Below are positions 44,526 to 57,265 of a DNA stretch of 64,000 nucleotides, piece after piece. Below the pieces are notes generated by a model. That model had not been told where the DNA came from. It saw only the letters and a program-made list of their open reading frames with translations, and did no database searches. The position numbers and the translations under genes were made by a program. Source of the stretch: Ceratorhiza oryzae-sativae (taxonomy: Eukaryota; Basidiomycota; Agaricomycetes; Cantharellales; Ceratobasidiaceae). The stretch covers positions 124,001 through 188,000 of the forward strand of contig JARWMV010000232.1 in NCBI GenBank assembly GCA_030998015.1. Reading direction: 5' to 3'. Numbering within the stretch: the stretch's first letter is position 1; every line of letters starts with the position of its first letter.

Positions 44526-47500
44526 ATGAACTTTTCGAGGCAAGTCCCGCCGCTGCATGTAGGCCCGCACTGACCGCGCGCCAGGTTCCTCGGGATCAGC
44601 CAGGGCACGCGTCCCAATGACCCGCTCTCGCGCCTGCGCTTCGCGCTCGAGACGATGGCCGTGTCGCGCAAGCACGTCTTCTCCGCCGGCACGCGCGCAG
44701 ACGTCCTCAAGGAGCTCTACGACGCCATGTGGGGTGCCTACGCCCACCTCTTTGTCCCCTGGGGCGGGCCCCTGGCGCCCGACACCCTGCTCGCCGACGC
44801 CCAGCGCGAGCACATCCCCGGCGTCGACGACCTGCCCACCCCCGGGCGCGGATGCGGCCACATCTTCAAGCGCGGCGAGAGCTGTTTCCGCTGCCGGTGC
44901 GTGTGGGCCCTGTCTGTCGGTGTGCGTACTGATCGGATTGCAGAGACTGTGGCCTGGACGACAGCACGGTCATGTGCGCACGCTGCTTCCATGCGACCGA
45001 CCACACGTCGCACAACATCTCGTTCTCCGTCACCCAGCACCCCGGCGGGTGCTGCGACTGCGGCGACCCCGAGGCGTGGTCCGTGCCCCTCAACTGCCCC
45101 CGCCACCCCCCGGCCCCGACGCCGTCCCCCGCGACGCAGCCCTACACCCACTTCCCGCCCAAACCACGCGACAGGCCCCGGCCCAACGTCCCGCCCGAGC
45201 TCCGCGACTCGCTCTCCAGGACCATCGGCTACGCCCTCGACTTTCTCCTCGACACCCTCGACTTTTCCCCCGATGATGCGTCCCCGCCCGGTGACGACAC
45301 CGAGCTGCGTCAGCACCCGACCGCGGACCCCGCCCAGACCGAAAAGTTCTCGGTCGTGCTTTGGAACGACGAGAAGCACTCGTTTGACGAGGTCATCAAC
45401 CACCTCATGGACACCACGGGCATCACCAAGCTCGAGGCCATGCACACCGTCAATCGCGTCGACCAGGAAGGCCGAGAGGTCATCCGAACCAGCGAAGATG
45501 TCGACCAGCTCCTCAAAATCGCCGACAGCATCAACCTCATCGATATCGGCGTTACCGTCCGGCGCGCCTACGACACCTTTCGCGAACAGGTCGCCGCGGT
45601 TATTCTCGAGTGGCTGCTCGACTTGACTAGCGCCCGAATAGGCACCGACGGTGTCGTCCTAAGAGAAATCATCGCCGCAGAGCTCTTTGCCCCACGCAAA
45701 AAGGACTCGAGCTCTCTTTCGACCAGCCCAGATGCCTCTCGGGTCTATGCAGAGCTCAAGGACCCTGCTCGGATCGACTGGCTGTTCTTGTACCACACCC
45801 GTCTATGGAAGCGACCTCGTCTCCACCTCAAGCAAATCTACGTCTCTGTCCTTACCCTGTCCCACGAACATAAACTCGCGGTCGCAACCCATTTTGCGTC
45901 GGTCTACCACCGCATCGTCGACGCTTATTTGCTCGTGGACCGAGAAGTCGAAACAAGCATAAAATATTTTGCAGTTCAATTGTTCACCGTCCCGTCCGTC
46001 GCGGGGTATATTGTCAAACACAACGCCCTTCTCCCCCGAATCTTGTCCCTCCTAACCGCATTTTTCACGAATCAAATCGACGAAAAACGAATCAACCCCC
46101 TTCCACCCCCTCGACCAGGCGCGGTCGTTCCAGCACTCGATATCGAATCGTTTCCGTTTAGGAGTAAACGCATCACCTCTGTATTCAACGACCTTCGGTA
46201 CCTCATCTCCACACCCCCTGTTCAGCTGCACGTCGCAACCTCCCAGGAACCCCTCATCCACGTTCTCCGTCTCTGCCGCCTCTTTTTCGGCGCCAATGCG
46301 CAACGTCGTGCTGCTTCATCCCATGTCGAGTATGAGACCGACGCCTGGATTTCCGTATTCAACGCTAGCTTGTCCTTAGTCCGGATCGTGCGGGCCGTTG
46401 GCGAAGCTTTTGCCAAAGGCACGCCCCCCGACCTGATTCGAGCCATCGAAACAGTCGCCCACCACATCCTGGTGGTCTGCACACTCGCTGAACCCCACCT
46501 CGACCCTGCGAAATACACAATCAAGTGGCATGACGTCGAATATGCGGGCAAGGAATACCAAGTACTCAAATTCGATGTTGCGAGCGAATGGGTCAGCTTT
46601 CACCATTCGTTGCACTGGCTATTGGCCGAGTTGTTCAAACACGAAGAGCTACTAGATGGCTCGGAAACGGGACTAAGAGGCGTTGTGTTGAAGAACATGA
46701 GCCCAAAGGGGGCACTGACCGTCTTGGATTTCCCTCTGCGGGGTACGTCGCCCCACTTGCTAGATTCGCATCCACGAACTAATTGATTTGACCGCAGTTA
46801 TCGTAATGGTTGCCCAAATTAGGTGCGGGCTATGGGTGCGCAACGGTTTTGCCATTCGGGGTCAACTGTTGCACTATCGAGACTTTATGCTTCGCGAGTT
46901 GTGCTACGACTCGGACGTATTCCTCCTCCAATCCTTCCTGGTGATACTCGACCCGGACCTCGTGCTTGTCACCACCCTCGACCGGTTTGCTCTTCGTGAC
47001 TTTTTCACTGGCTCCCTCGTTCATCCGATTTACGATGGCGTTGCACTGCCTGCCATGGTCGAAGAATTCCTCTACATCCTCATCACCCTCTTATCCGAAC
47101 ATTCGCGTGCGCCGCCCGTCCGACGAGAAATTGTCCACGGCTTGGCGCTGGGCGCCTGCACATACACAGAACTCACGAAACGCGTTGCGGAACGTCTGGC
47201 AGACGAGTCCGCTTTCGATGCTGCCTTGAGGGAGGTTGCGGTCTTTGACGCTCATGCTGGACGATACGAGCTCAAGACCGAATGCTACGACGAAGTCAAC
47301 CCGTTCTTCTTCCACTATACACGCAACCGGCGAGAAGAAGTCGATGCCATCCTCCGCAAGCGTATCAACCCCAAAGACCCTGGCGCAGCCGTCGTCGAGC
47401 CCAAACCGATGAACCTGACCAAGGGACCGTACGCCGGGTTGACCGACCTCTGGGGCCGAGAGACCGTGCTCCGGATCATCTTTTTCGCGCTCTGGGGGAT

Positions 47501-50172
47501 CGCCAGCCTGATCGAGCGCGCACCGAGCGGATCCGGCCCCCCACCCTCGGCCGATGCCGTGTTGGACCAGACGATGCATCTGATCATGCTCGGGCTCGTC
47601 GAGAAACCAGGAATGTGGTCTCGTGTGGCCGCCGAGATCGCGGTGGCGCTTCCTGAGGGAGAAGGTCCAGCGCAGACTCTGATCGGGCTGCTGTGTTCGC
47701 TCGAGCATCGGGAGAGGTTCAAGACGCTCAAGGCTCGTGTCTCGTGGTGCCTCGATCGGTTTGCGATGCAGGTTCCTGAGGTGGTGGCTGCTTCTCGAGT
47801 GGTCGTGAGTGGTGGCGCGGAGGGTGAAGATCCGGAAAAGGCGAAAAAGGCTGCTGCCAAGGCTCGTCAGGACGCGATCATGAAGCAATTTGCGGCTGCG
47901 CAAAAGGACTTTTTGGACAATTACGCCGACGAGGATGATGCAGAGGATGACGTGGACGAGGCAGAGGACAAGAGCGAAGAAGTGGAGGAAGAACCCACGT
48001 TTGGGACGTGCATCGTGTGCCAAGAGGAGCTCAAGGCTGGCCAGCGAGCGTTTGGGGCTCTGTGCTATGTTCAGCCGAGTCGCATGATTCGCGTCGTTCG
48101 AAAACTGGGAGGCAAGGCGTTGGAGGATTCGTTGGAGGCGCCCACGTCGTTGGATCGAGTCCCAGTTGAGGATCTCAAGGCCGAGAAACCTGCGTCTGCG
48201 AGCGCCAAGGGCAAAGGCAAAGCATCTCCCATCGACCGGCCCGATACAAACTCTCTGAACGGTTGGCCGACGACGGATACCAAGTTTGGGCTCGTCGCCC
48301 AAGCGTGCGGGCATATGATGCACCACGAGTGCTTCACGATCTACTCCCAGTCGGTCGAACAGCGGCATACTCAGCAGGCTACCCGGAATCATGCGAGAAC
48401 ACGGGTCGAATGGAGTACATTTGCCCGCTATGCAAGTCGCTCGGAAACTCACTCATTCCGGTGGAGGGGTCGCTGTTTGCGTCGCAATCGTGTGGCGAGA
48501 AACTTCCTCCGCTGCCTGAATGGCTGAGGCTTGTCCGAGTCGAGCTGCTGCGGCCAAACTCGAATTACGGGCAGCGAGCACATCTCCAATCAGACGACGA
48601 AGGCGCGCCTGGTTTCTTGTTCTGGGGTGCAGAAGACTCAAACTATCCTCGCTTGATGAACCCAACGCGGGATGGAGATCATCGAATGACGGACACGGTT
48701 CGAAACATCGCTCGTGCACTTTCTTTGCAGACTGCACATCTGCGTCCGGATTCGGGGCGGCCATCCGGCACCTGGAAGCGGATGTATTTGCCCGAGTATC
48801 TATGCGTGTATACGATTGCGGCGATGGAGATTGGGCTTCGTGGGCAGGGAACGTTCCCGAGCGTGGTCGATGGGCTGAGCGAGGCGGCACAACATACGGT
48901 CCGCGGAGTCGTGGCTTGCTTGACCAAGCTTGCAGCTCTGCAGCTCGATCCAAACGGAGACACGGCCGCCAATCGACCCAGTATTCAAGAGGCTATTTTG
49001 CACCCTGTCTTGCCCGAATGGCCACGCGAGCGCATGCCGTTTTTACTGCGGGATCCGATGGTTGTGCTCGTGGAGATTGCTGCCGTTGCCCCGGCACTAC
49101 TCCCGTACATGGCGACGCTGATGTATTATGCGCATCTAGCCCGGACGGCTTTGACGCTTGTCGTTCAGCTCGATCGGATCCCCCCAGGATCCGTAGTAGG
49201 TTCAGAAGAGGCGACACCGTTGCTGGGCGATGTGGACACGTTTACAACGAGCGTGGTTCGACATTGTCCGAAGCTCGCGCTCAAGGCCGAGCGGGTCCTG
49301 GCCGAGTCCCCGCCTGGAACGCTTGCCAAGTTGCTCCATGCGCTGACGCTGCCTTACCTGCGTCGCGCGGCAATCTTGATCAAGGCTGTCTTGCCGCTCA
49401 CCCTTGACCTTGCCTCGACGAACGAACCTGGAATGGAAGAGTACGACCGGCTGTTAAAGATGCTCAAGATCCCACCCCCATCCTCCCTGGGCGAATTTGA
49501 CTATCTGCAGACCGCGCTGCAAAGCTGGAGTGCCCATTTTGGCCTGTACATGACCAAAGTCGGGCTTAAGCCGATCGCACGAATCGAATATCCGGCGCCG
49601 TACCGACTCGTACAGTTGCCCGCGCTCTTGGACGAGCTGTTTGCCGACCAAAATACGCTCATGTGCAAACGCTGCCGAACCGTACCCCTGGATGCGGCGA
49701 TATGTCTGTTTTGCGGCACGGTGGTTTGTTTCCAGAGTCATTGCTGTTTTGATGAGTCGGATACGAGCAAGGGCGAGTGTAATATGCACTTGAGAGAGTG
49801 GGTGTTGCTCTGGTTTGATTCCTGCGCGGGGACTGATCGTTTTTTTTTTTAGATGTGCGGGTGCGGTTGGGTTGTATTTCCTTGTGCGGAGGTGTGCGAT
49901 TCTCTATCTTTCTGCCGGGAACGGGAGTTTTGGACAGGCACCATATCTGGATGTACATGGGGAGGTGGACTATGGCATGCGGTATGCTCAACCCTGGATT
50001 TGATTGCGCTATTAGCTCATGCCCATGATTTTTTAGACGCGGCCGCCGCCAATTCCTGAATGCACAACGGTTTGAAGAGCTCCGACGTGTGTGGCTCACG
50101 CACGGGATCCCCACGTTTGTAGCACGGAAACTAGACGGCTTGATGGATTATGGTGGGTGGGATAGCCTGTGA
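44526..50172 (+). CDS. UBR1: UBR1-type N-recognin E3 ubiquitin ligase
   Basis: E3 of the Arg/N-degron pathway, about 1,800 residues. Exon 1 is 14 bp (MNFSR), joined through a GC-AG intron at 44540-44584 to FLGISQGTRPNDPLSRL. The UBR zinc box is GCGHIFKRGESCFRCRDCGL, then TVMCARCFHATDHTSHNISF and HPGGCCDCGDPEAW, which binds basic N-termini. A ClpS-like N-domain follows: KFSVVLWNDEKHSFDEVINH and MHTVNRVDQEGREVI, for bulky N-termini. After a long helical region come CIVCQEELKAGQRAFG, VAQACGHMMHHECF and EYICPLCKSLGNSLIPV, a RING-H2 split by an acidic/Ser insert. The C-terminal autoinhibitory part ends RQFLNAQRFEELRRVWLTHG. One missing base near 48393 (RNHA to ENTGRM) breaks frame just before the last RING cysteines. 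Confidence 0.9.
44540..44584 (+). other. Probable GC-AG intron, UBR1 intron 1
   Basis: 45 bp, donor GCAAGT after TCGAG, acceptor GCCAG. Only this donor gives the MNFSRFLGIS frame; the nearest GT donor gives the wrong phase. Confidence 0.7.
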
Positions 50173-50487
50173 GATCAAGGTCAAGGTGAAATTGTATAAA
50201 TATTAGCATTGTATTCATTGATGGCAGTTGTGCTGTGTAGAAATAAATATGAATCATTCTATTTGCTTGATAGGCCCGAGCCGCTTGTATGCGCTACGAG
50301 ATGGACCTTGTGTCAGTATTGCGTCATGTCTGCTATCCTTCTTGATGCTGCACTCCAATCACACAATCACATACCGGACCCCTCGGCGTCCGTCCAGTTG
50401 CTCCGCCGAGAAGGTGATCAAACTGGGCGTCGACAACGACTACAAATGAAGTTTGTTCCCACCCGAGGAGAATTCGACCTGTTCACC
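50173..50487. other. UBR1 3' region / P450 pseudogene upstream
   Basis: About 315 bp without a supported gene. Confidence 0.4.
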
Positions 50488-52557
50488 ATGAACGACAACC
50501 TTACTATTCGAGCAACGCTTATTACGGGAGCTCTGGCTTCTGGTCTGCATTATTGGTACCGCTCGCATCATGCCGTGCCACTCCCACCTGGGCCAAAGGT
50601 CAACTTTTTGCTTGATAGTGCCTTGGATGTATGATGAATAGCTTTCTTCTTTGATTTCATTCTCTTATGAGCGTCCCAGGTGAAGAAAGCCGAGGCACCC
50701 TGGATCAAATTTGCAGAATACACGAATCAATATGGTGAGCAGCGCGTCTGGTCCTGCCCTGGCTCTACTTGTACAACAAAGTAAATTGCATAGGCCCTAT
50801 TTTTTCCGTTCAAATGCTCAATGTTCGGTGGATTGTAATATCTGACCCTCAACTAGCTTCGGAGCTTTTTGAGAAGAGGGCAGCAAACTACTCGGATAGG
50901 GCCCTAAATCGACTAGTCAAATTGCATGTCTATTCGCACTACGACTTGGCTATTATCTGCTGACCACACCCACACGCCCGTCTAGAATCGGGTGGGACGA
51001 AAGGATTGTATTCATGCAGTATGGACCGTTACTCAAGCAATATCGAACCATACTCAATCGCGCACTCAACAACCGAGTTGCGCAGGACTACATTCCGCTC
51101 CAGCAATCTGAGGTTCGAAAACGCATGCGTCGTTTGGTTGGCGACCCTAGTAATTTCATGAATCATGTCCATCTGTGAGCTTGGGAGACTTCCCGGTGCC
51201 ACGTAGTAACGATATTTCTCAGGATGGCGACGAGCATCGCTGTCCGAATTACCTATGGTCACAAGGTTGAATCCGCCGAAGACGATATGTGCGGAGAGCA
51301 GAGGAGCTCATGCAACTATTTTCGGATAGTATGTCGCTTCAAATGATATACAGCTGGGCCACTAATTGAAGAAATTTCATGAAGCCATCTAACGTATGGG
51401 TAATTGACATGTTTCCGTTTTGTATGTGTCTTGCCTGTGCTTCATTCGTCATCCGAGCATATACTCAATATTTGTTACATTACAATACCTTCCAGCATGG
51501 TTTCCTTTCGCTGGCTCCAAGCGTCAGGCCTAACACATTCAGCAGCTACGTGCCGCTCAACATAGCGAATCATTCCACGAAGTAGTAGGACAAATGGCAG
51601 GCCCTCCCATTTAACCCCTACCCAACCTTCATGGTAATCTCGAAGCAGGCCACAGGTACCGCAGAGGATTCATTTGTGTCGAAGCTACTGTAGCCCGAGG
51701 ATAGCAACCCAGTGAACGATGAATCTAGGCATCATATCAGAGTCTGTCTTTGATCCGCTCGCAGATGCCTAGGAGCTGATAAAATGTGCCAGACCCTGAC
51801 TGGAAACCTATACTTTGCAGCCTCTGATACTACCGTTGCTGGGATTCAAGCTTTCTTTCTCGCTATGATATTTACCCTGAAGTCCAGATCAAGGCGCAAA
51901 CTGAGCTCGACGCATATATCCACAAGCGAACTCGCAAGTGGAGCCACTTCAAGGATGATTCTGCCGGATGATAGGCCTAACCTACCTTACACAAGAGCTC
52001 TTGTCCGGGAATTCCTACGTTGGCACCCGATTTCTAATATGGTTGGACACCAGTCTGGCAACGAGGATGACTGCAATGTTGTGTCAGGAGGCAAGGCCTA
52101 CCGAATCCCAGCAAAATCATTTGTCCTAGTAAATGTTTGGTATGCCATGAAATTCTTGGACATTTTCGCGTTCTCATGTCGTGTCCCAGGCAATTATGCA
52201 CGACCCTAAAGTCTATGATCAGCCTGAACGGGTTATACCAGAGCGTCATCTGGTAGATAATTTACCACCGGCTCCCGAGTCTTACGCCTTTGGTTTCGGC
52301 CGCAGGTGATTAAATCGAGCCCCAGTTTATTCTATTCAAACTAAACTACTCGGGAATAGGGCTTGCCCCGGTCTCCACATTGCACAGCAATCTATGTGGA
52401 TCTCTACAAGGTGCGCTCTATATCCATTGCAAAAATGTCAAGCATTGAAATTTTGTGCAGCAACACCCTTGCCAGCTTCACAATAGGCAAACGTAAAGAC
52501 AAGCATAGTCGCGAAATTACCCCTGAGGAACGATACTCCAGCGGCGCCATAAGGTAG
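50488..52557 (+). pseudogene. Cytochrome P450 pseudogene (CypX-like)
   Basis: The start is MNDNLTIRATLITGALASGL with a short membrane anchor, then PLPPGPKVNFLLDSALD and PWIKFAEYTNQYGPIFSVQM. The I-helix motif is YFAASDTTVAG. A K-helix-like EFLRWHP (ExxR) and the haem loop AFGFGRR then ACPGLHIAQQ are clear. The gene is broken: a TAG at 51691-51693 follows FVSKLL in the frame of the I helix, and a second TAG interrupts DA-ELIKCA near 51770. The frame after the I helix (YPEVQIKAQTELDAYI) is shifted relative to the sequence before and after. The 3' end is also unclear. Fungal CypX-type P450s carry out oxidation of secondary metabolites or xenobiotics; this copy is unlikely to be active. Confidence 0.75.
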
Positions 52558-53262
52558 GCTATAATTAAACCACCCTGAGTGCCAACGCTTAATGATACAT
52601 TATGAATTAGCCCCCCCCCCCTACCTTTTCAATGCACAATGAGCCCAAGGAATGATTGCGAGAGGTGGCTGAAAGATGTTGAGTGAGATTGGCAGACTGT
52701 ATGATAAATTATTTACCTGTAGTCCAGTAATTGATGATTGCAAAGTGATCAACCAGTGTGGCAATATCGTATGCTCGAGAAAATACCTAGGACATTTTGG
52801 CCAACCCCCTTCCATTAGCTCCGCAAAACCATTCTTAATGAATCTACACGCACCCCTGGTGTCACATTTGCATGCATACATGTGACATCCTCGTCACGCC
52901 TACCAGGTATAGCCACTCGAGCCACGCGGCACCCAGATCCGAACTTCTCACTGAAAATCCTACGACTATCCCTAGTTAATCATCGGAGATTTTGCCGAGG
53001 TGATGGGTTGAGTTTTTCATCCTGTGTGTCCCAACCGGCTGGCCCTACTACCTACTTAAGTGCTAGCAGTGGTGTCTCCTCTTCGACCGGTAGACGTATC
53101 AAACTCAACGGAGCCAACTGAAGTGCCTGATCTGTTCATAAAAGCGCTGCCTAAGTCTGAAGGACGCCGTCTACAAGGTGAATATCTGTGAGTCTGCAGC
53201 ATTTCCAGTTTATCGCTATTTCAACAAAAAAAATCATAGAAAACCTCATAATAGCTCTCATA
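52558..53262. other. Intergenic with poly-C tract
   Basis: About 700 bp, with a run of C at about 52610-52621. No gene supported. Confidence 0.45.
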
Positions 53263-54491
53263 ATGTCGCATATTCCAAGCGATGAGGAGGTTATTCGACA
53301 GTTGGTCGATCTGCGCATCCATAGCCCTGATATAGGCATGAATAAAGCGGTCACTTTGATCAAGCAGAAGAATCCAGAATGGGGGTTAACTGCCAAGGTA
53401 CAAAGACATTTCTCCTTTGAATCGGGAGCATGCTTCTAGCTCAATATCACAGCGACTCCGAAATGTTTCCAAGCAACTAGAGCCGCAACCCTCCAACTCG
53501 ATATCGAGGAACACTGAGCCCAAATTACCGAGTGGCAATGATTTACACAGTGGCGAACCACCCGACCCAAAGCAGGTCAATGAAAATTCACCAATGTCCT
53601 TGTTGATGCAAGTGCTTCAACGGTTCATGGCGGGTGGGGACCGAAAGGCTGCGAAGCGTGCGGCCCAAGTTGATCTCAGTTTCAAGATGGCCGCGGACCC
53701 TTCGGCGCTCGTAAACAACCCTTTGAGGTTCACCAGTCAGAACTTTTCCAGCGCAGGAGCCAGCTATCCTATGAGGTCCTGCAAGCTTGCTGTGACTATC
53801 ATACTCCAGATAGTCGTTCGGGATGGGCTCTTATATGATTGCATCGCTTGGAATTCTCGCACCTTGGGTGGCCTTCCTACTGTGGCCCAAATCCGTTCTC
53901 AGGTTTCGGCTTCGGTTCCTATCGCGTTTGCTCGAGCCAAAGAAGCAGCGATCAAGCACCAAAAGTCGACGGCATTGGCCGTAAACCTTGTAGACGTTGA
54001 AATGATGGAGAGAGGCGAGGGATTTATTTGGGCATCGCTTAACCACATGAGCTTTTCTCACGCGTTCGTTGCCTTTGTTGGCCCTGAAGGCGTGCGGATT
54101 TTGCAGGCGTGGGGCGAACACGGCTACTCACTAGGTGATAACATTCGCTCGCCTGCTTCCAGGTTGCGAGATTGGTCGGAAGCAGAGAGCTTTGTGAACG
54201 AATATGATCGACTTGTACACATGGGGGTAAGCCAATTTCTCCAATGGGTTAATGGTCTAATAATATTTTCGAAAAATCTAGCCTAATTGGACGACTGAGA
54301 CTTTTGACACCTACAAGCAGTGTTTCGGTGTCGACATTCCGAAGATTACTGGCCCTCGTGGACCGGAACAAAAATCTGTCACGCCATATTTCCGACCTTG
54401 GACACGTATTAAGGAGATTAGTGACGTCAAAGCCAGTGATATAACGAGGTGGCTGAAGATACTTGATGCGGTGGACAAAATCATTAAATGA
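53263..54491 (+). CDS. Hypothetical protein with N-terminal helical module
   Basis: Three exons, joined by GT-AG introns at about 53397-53449 and 54229-54281, give about 370 residues. The N-terminus, MSHIPSDEEVIRQLVDLRIH followed by SPDIGMNKAVTLIKQKNPEW and RLRNVSKQLEP, resembles a short helical module found at the start of many Agaricomycete proteins, often with the EWxxSxKRxRK pattern. The middle is low complexity, then DRKAAKRAAQVDLSFKM. The C-terminal half (AWNSRTLGGLPTVAQIRSQV, FIWASLNHMSFSHAFVAFVG, VRILQAWGEHGYSLGDNI, WTTETFDTYKQCFGVDIPKI) looks globular, but I do not recognise the family. All joins are in frame, so the gene looks intact. No transmembrane segment or signal peptide. Confidence 0.65.
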
Positions 54492-55025
54492 GTGTACTTG
54501 GAGTACAAACTGTTTAGTGACTCAGATTATAAATTGAAGCCAGACCAGACAAGACGCATTATTTGACCTTTCGAGGAAGCATTGATACTATTCGGAGAAT
54601 GCTAGGCCCACAGCCTATACATGATAGGCATGGCGTATTCAAACTCACTGCGCATATAGAATTCTGCCTTTACACCCCGCATACATGGGGCGGTGTTTGG
54701 ACTAGGCGACTAGGGTTTTTTGAAAAGTAAGCCAAATAACGCAGATTAAGTTAATTTCCTATGATCTTTGATCATATGTTACACAAATGAGATATTCGTA
54801 GACGGTCTTCTCTCGGGTCTTGGTTGTTCCTTTTTGTATTCACCCAAGCGTTCAATGGTTATGGCACACGCAAGTCATATCGAACCTTTGCGGCAATGAC
54901 GTGATTGCATATATTAACCAAAATCGGGCCGGAAACAAGGGAGAGAGTGCTTTGGAATACTCGAAACAGCGGGGAGAAGGAAACAAAATGCACCCCACGC
55001 ATATGCTGTAGTAGAGCGAGGCACC
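54492..55025. other. Convergent 3' ends, no gene seen
   Basis: About 530 bp between the unknown protein (+) and the P450 (-). Confidence 0.45.
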
Positions 55026-57265
55026 TCACATTTGTGTTTGTAGATCGATCAAAGAGACACGAAGCGGGAGCTGGTTACCCTTATCCTCTTTACCTACTAT
55101 GTACGGCTGGAGGGTCACAGCGAATCTGTGCGAGATGGATGCACCCGTGTCATGAAACTCAAAGTGACGGAGGTATGATGCCAAGATCACCTGCGAATCT
55201 TGTGAGTATAGTGCCGACAGTGCTTAGGCAGAGAAACCCGTACTTTGAACTCAAGTATCGCAAGTTTATAGCCAATGCACATTCTTGTGCCTTCTGAGAA
55301 AATAAACAACCCGTTCCAAGCCCCACATGTTAAGCTCGCAGAAGGGATACGTGAGGGATCGAGCCAACGATCTGGATTGAACTCCTCAGCGTCAGGCCCC
55401 CAGATAGACTTTTGATGAGTGATCGAGATCGTAGGAACGAATATAAGCTAAGAGATAGAAAATTAGAAAGGCAAGCAACGAGTGAGTATGAGACGCACTT
55501 GACCGGCCTTGACGGGAATCTCAGTGATTTCGTGACCACAGTCGTTATGCACAGGATTCCTCAGTTTTAGCACATCATCCTACCACCTGGTAACCATCCT
55601 ATGCAACACAAAGATTCCTCAGATTGCTCACCCGTTGTGCAACACGTTCAAGATGCGGACTTCCGGGGCGGTGCCTGAAGCTGTTTGCAGGGCGTTTAAT
55701 TGATGAGATTTCAAACGTTAAACATCTAAAACCCACATTTCCTTCATGACCGCGTCCAGAAACGGCATTCTTTCCATGAAATCTTCGTACGTTAGCTCTT
55801 CCCCGAGCTGCATAATCTCATTTCGGAGTCTTTTTTGATACTCTGGCTTCTTGGCGAGCTCGTAAAGGACCCAAGCAAGGCTTCCCGCGGTGGTTTCATG
55901 CCCAGCGATAATGATAGTATTGATCTAAGCCAAGTTGGCGTTGAATTTTCATATATGACGTAGTTTAACTTGCCTGAGCTAGGACTTCTTCACTCCTTGC
56001 ATCTAGTCCTCCGTCGGTAACTGTATCGAATGGAAATGCGAGTATAAATGAGCGGCCAAGAGACTTGATAGATAGAAGCATTTACTCAGAGCTGTCATCA
56101 AGGTCTTTTGCTTGTTCTCAGAGAGTCCGCGTTGAAGGACTTTCTCGGCAAGGTTTCGGATTTTCATTTTCATAGCTCCATCTCGCTGGATCGCGGGGAT
56201 GGGCAAGTCTACAATCCATGGGCACGCTCGCAGGAGGTAGAAACCCTGTAGAAACGCTTCCATATTTCCCATTCGTACGTTTTCTATAATATCCGTATTA
56301 CTCACAATCAAACCGCTCCGGTTCATCATAATGCGGACCTGTTCATCCCAAGCCTCTTGTATTAGATTCGAAATGTTGTTATCAACTGATTCAAGTTCAA
56401 TGTCGAATGCAAATCTGCCGATAATATCAAGTGTTACGCGACTTGTCCATTTTTGGATATTAAGCACTGCAGAGTCCGAAGATTTGCTAATTTCGGACGC
56501 GAGGAGATTCACCGAGGCCTGCGCACAAGTGACGATAGCGTCAAACATTTCACACGTTGCTTGCGTTCTGTATGTACGGTGCAGATCAGGATCATAGGAA
56601 AAACGCGAATAAGATCCTCGTGGACATACGTAAATAAAGGAGAAAGCTGGTAACGTTGACGTTTATGCATTTCACCAGTTGCGTAAACTAGACCTTTACC
56701 CGTGAGCCGATCTATCATCGTTCGCATAAAGCTCGATTTTTCTGAATATCATGAACTTTGGGTGAACTTCAAGCCATAGTCCTCTAGTTCGCCTCTCACC
56801 ATATGAGTACCCCTAAGTGGCCAAGTCGGGTGAATGTAGTGTGGGACGCGTGTACTAAAGCACTTGCCGTGAATATTCGGCTAACGGCTCCAGGATCTAC
56901 GGTCACGAGCTGCGGACGGTATTGAAACCTCTCAAAAAGGAAACAGCTCTGAGAGTAACTCACAATGTCAGGATGAAACATTGCGCCTTTGATCTTGAAC
57001 GTTTGGCCGCAAGCTTCAATCCACTCAGTATATGCGTCTCCACTTGGGCGTTCGGAGGCCATCAATTCGTGCCCCCAAAACCAGTGTGCGCCACCCTAAT
57101 GATATTACACAAGAACGCTCACCAGAACCCAAAATCGATTGACTTACCGGTCCGGAAAGACCTTTCAACGAACTGGCCATAGAGCGGAAAATTTTGCGAA
57201 CGATAAGCAGTAATACTAAAGCGGAAGATAAGCTGACCAGTGGATGGTCTGAACGAACGACATGG
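55026..57265 (-). CDS. Cytochrome P450 (CYP4-like fungal monooxygenase)
   Basis: The start MSFVQTIHWSAYLP at about 57265 leads into the membrane anchor LVLLLIVRKIFRSM. Then come AHWFWGHELMASERPSGDAY, FKIKGAMFHPDIV, LTGKGLVYATGEMHKRQRYQ (C-helix region), VLNIQKWTSRVTLDIIGRFA and FDIELESVDNN. The I helix INTIIIAGHETTAGSLAWVL has the conserved AGxxTT. After it come the K-helix region (AVMKE), an ISITHQKSIWGPDAEEFNPD meander with RWLDPSRIPS, and the haem loop FIFSEGTRMCIGYKLAILEF with its cysteine. The last exon ends LRVSLIDLQTQM. Many GT-AG introns are present. One base is missing between SAYLP and the anchor (near 57230); without a correction the ATG at 57180 would be the first in frame. Substrate unknown. 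Confidence 0.8.

Noticed and set aside
47091..48452. Minus-strand frame of 453 residues
   Set aside because: Exactly antisense to conserved UBR1 coding sequence; no motif. Long antisense frames are common in GC-rich coding DNA.
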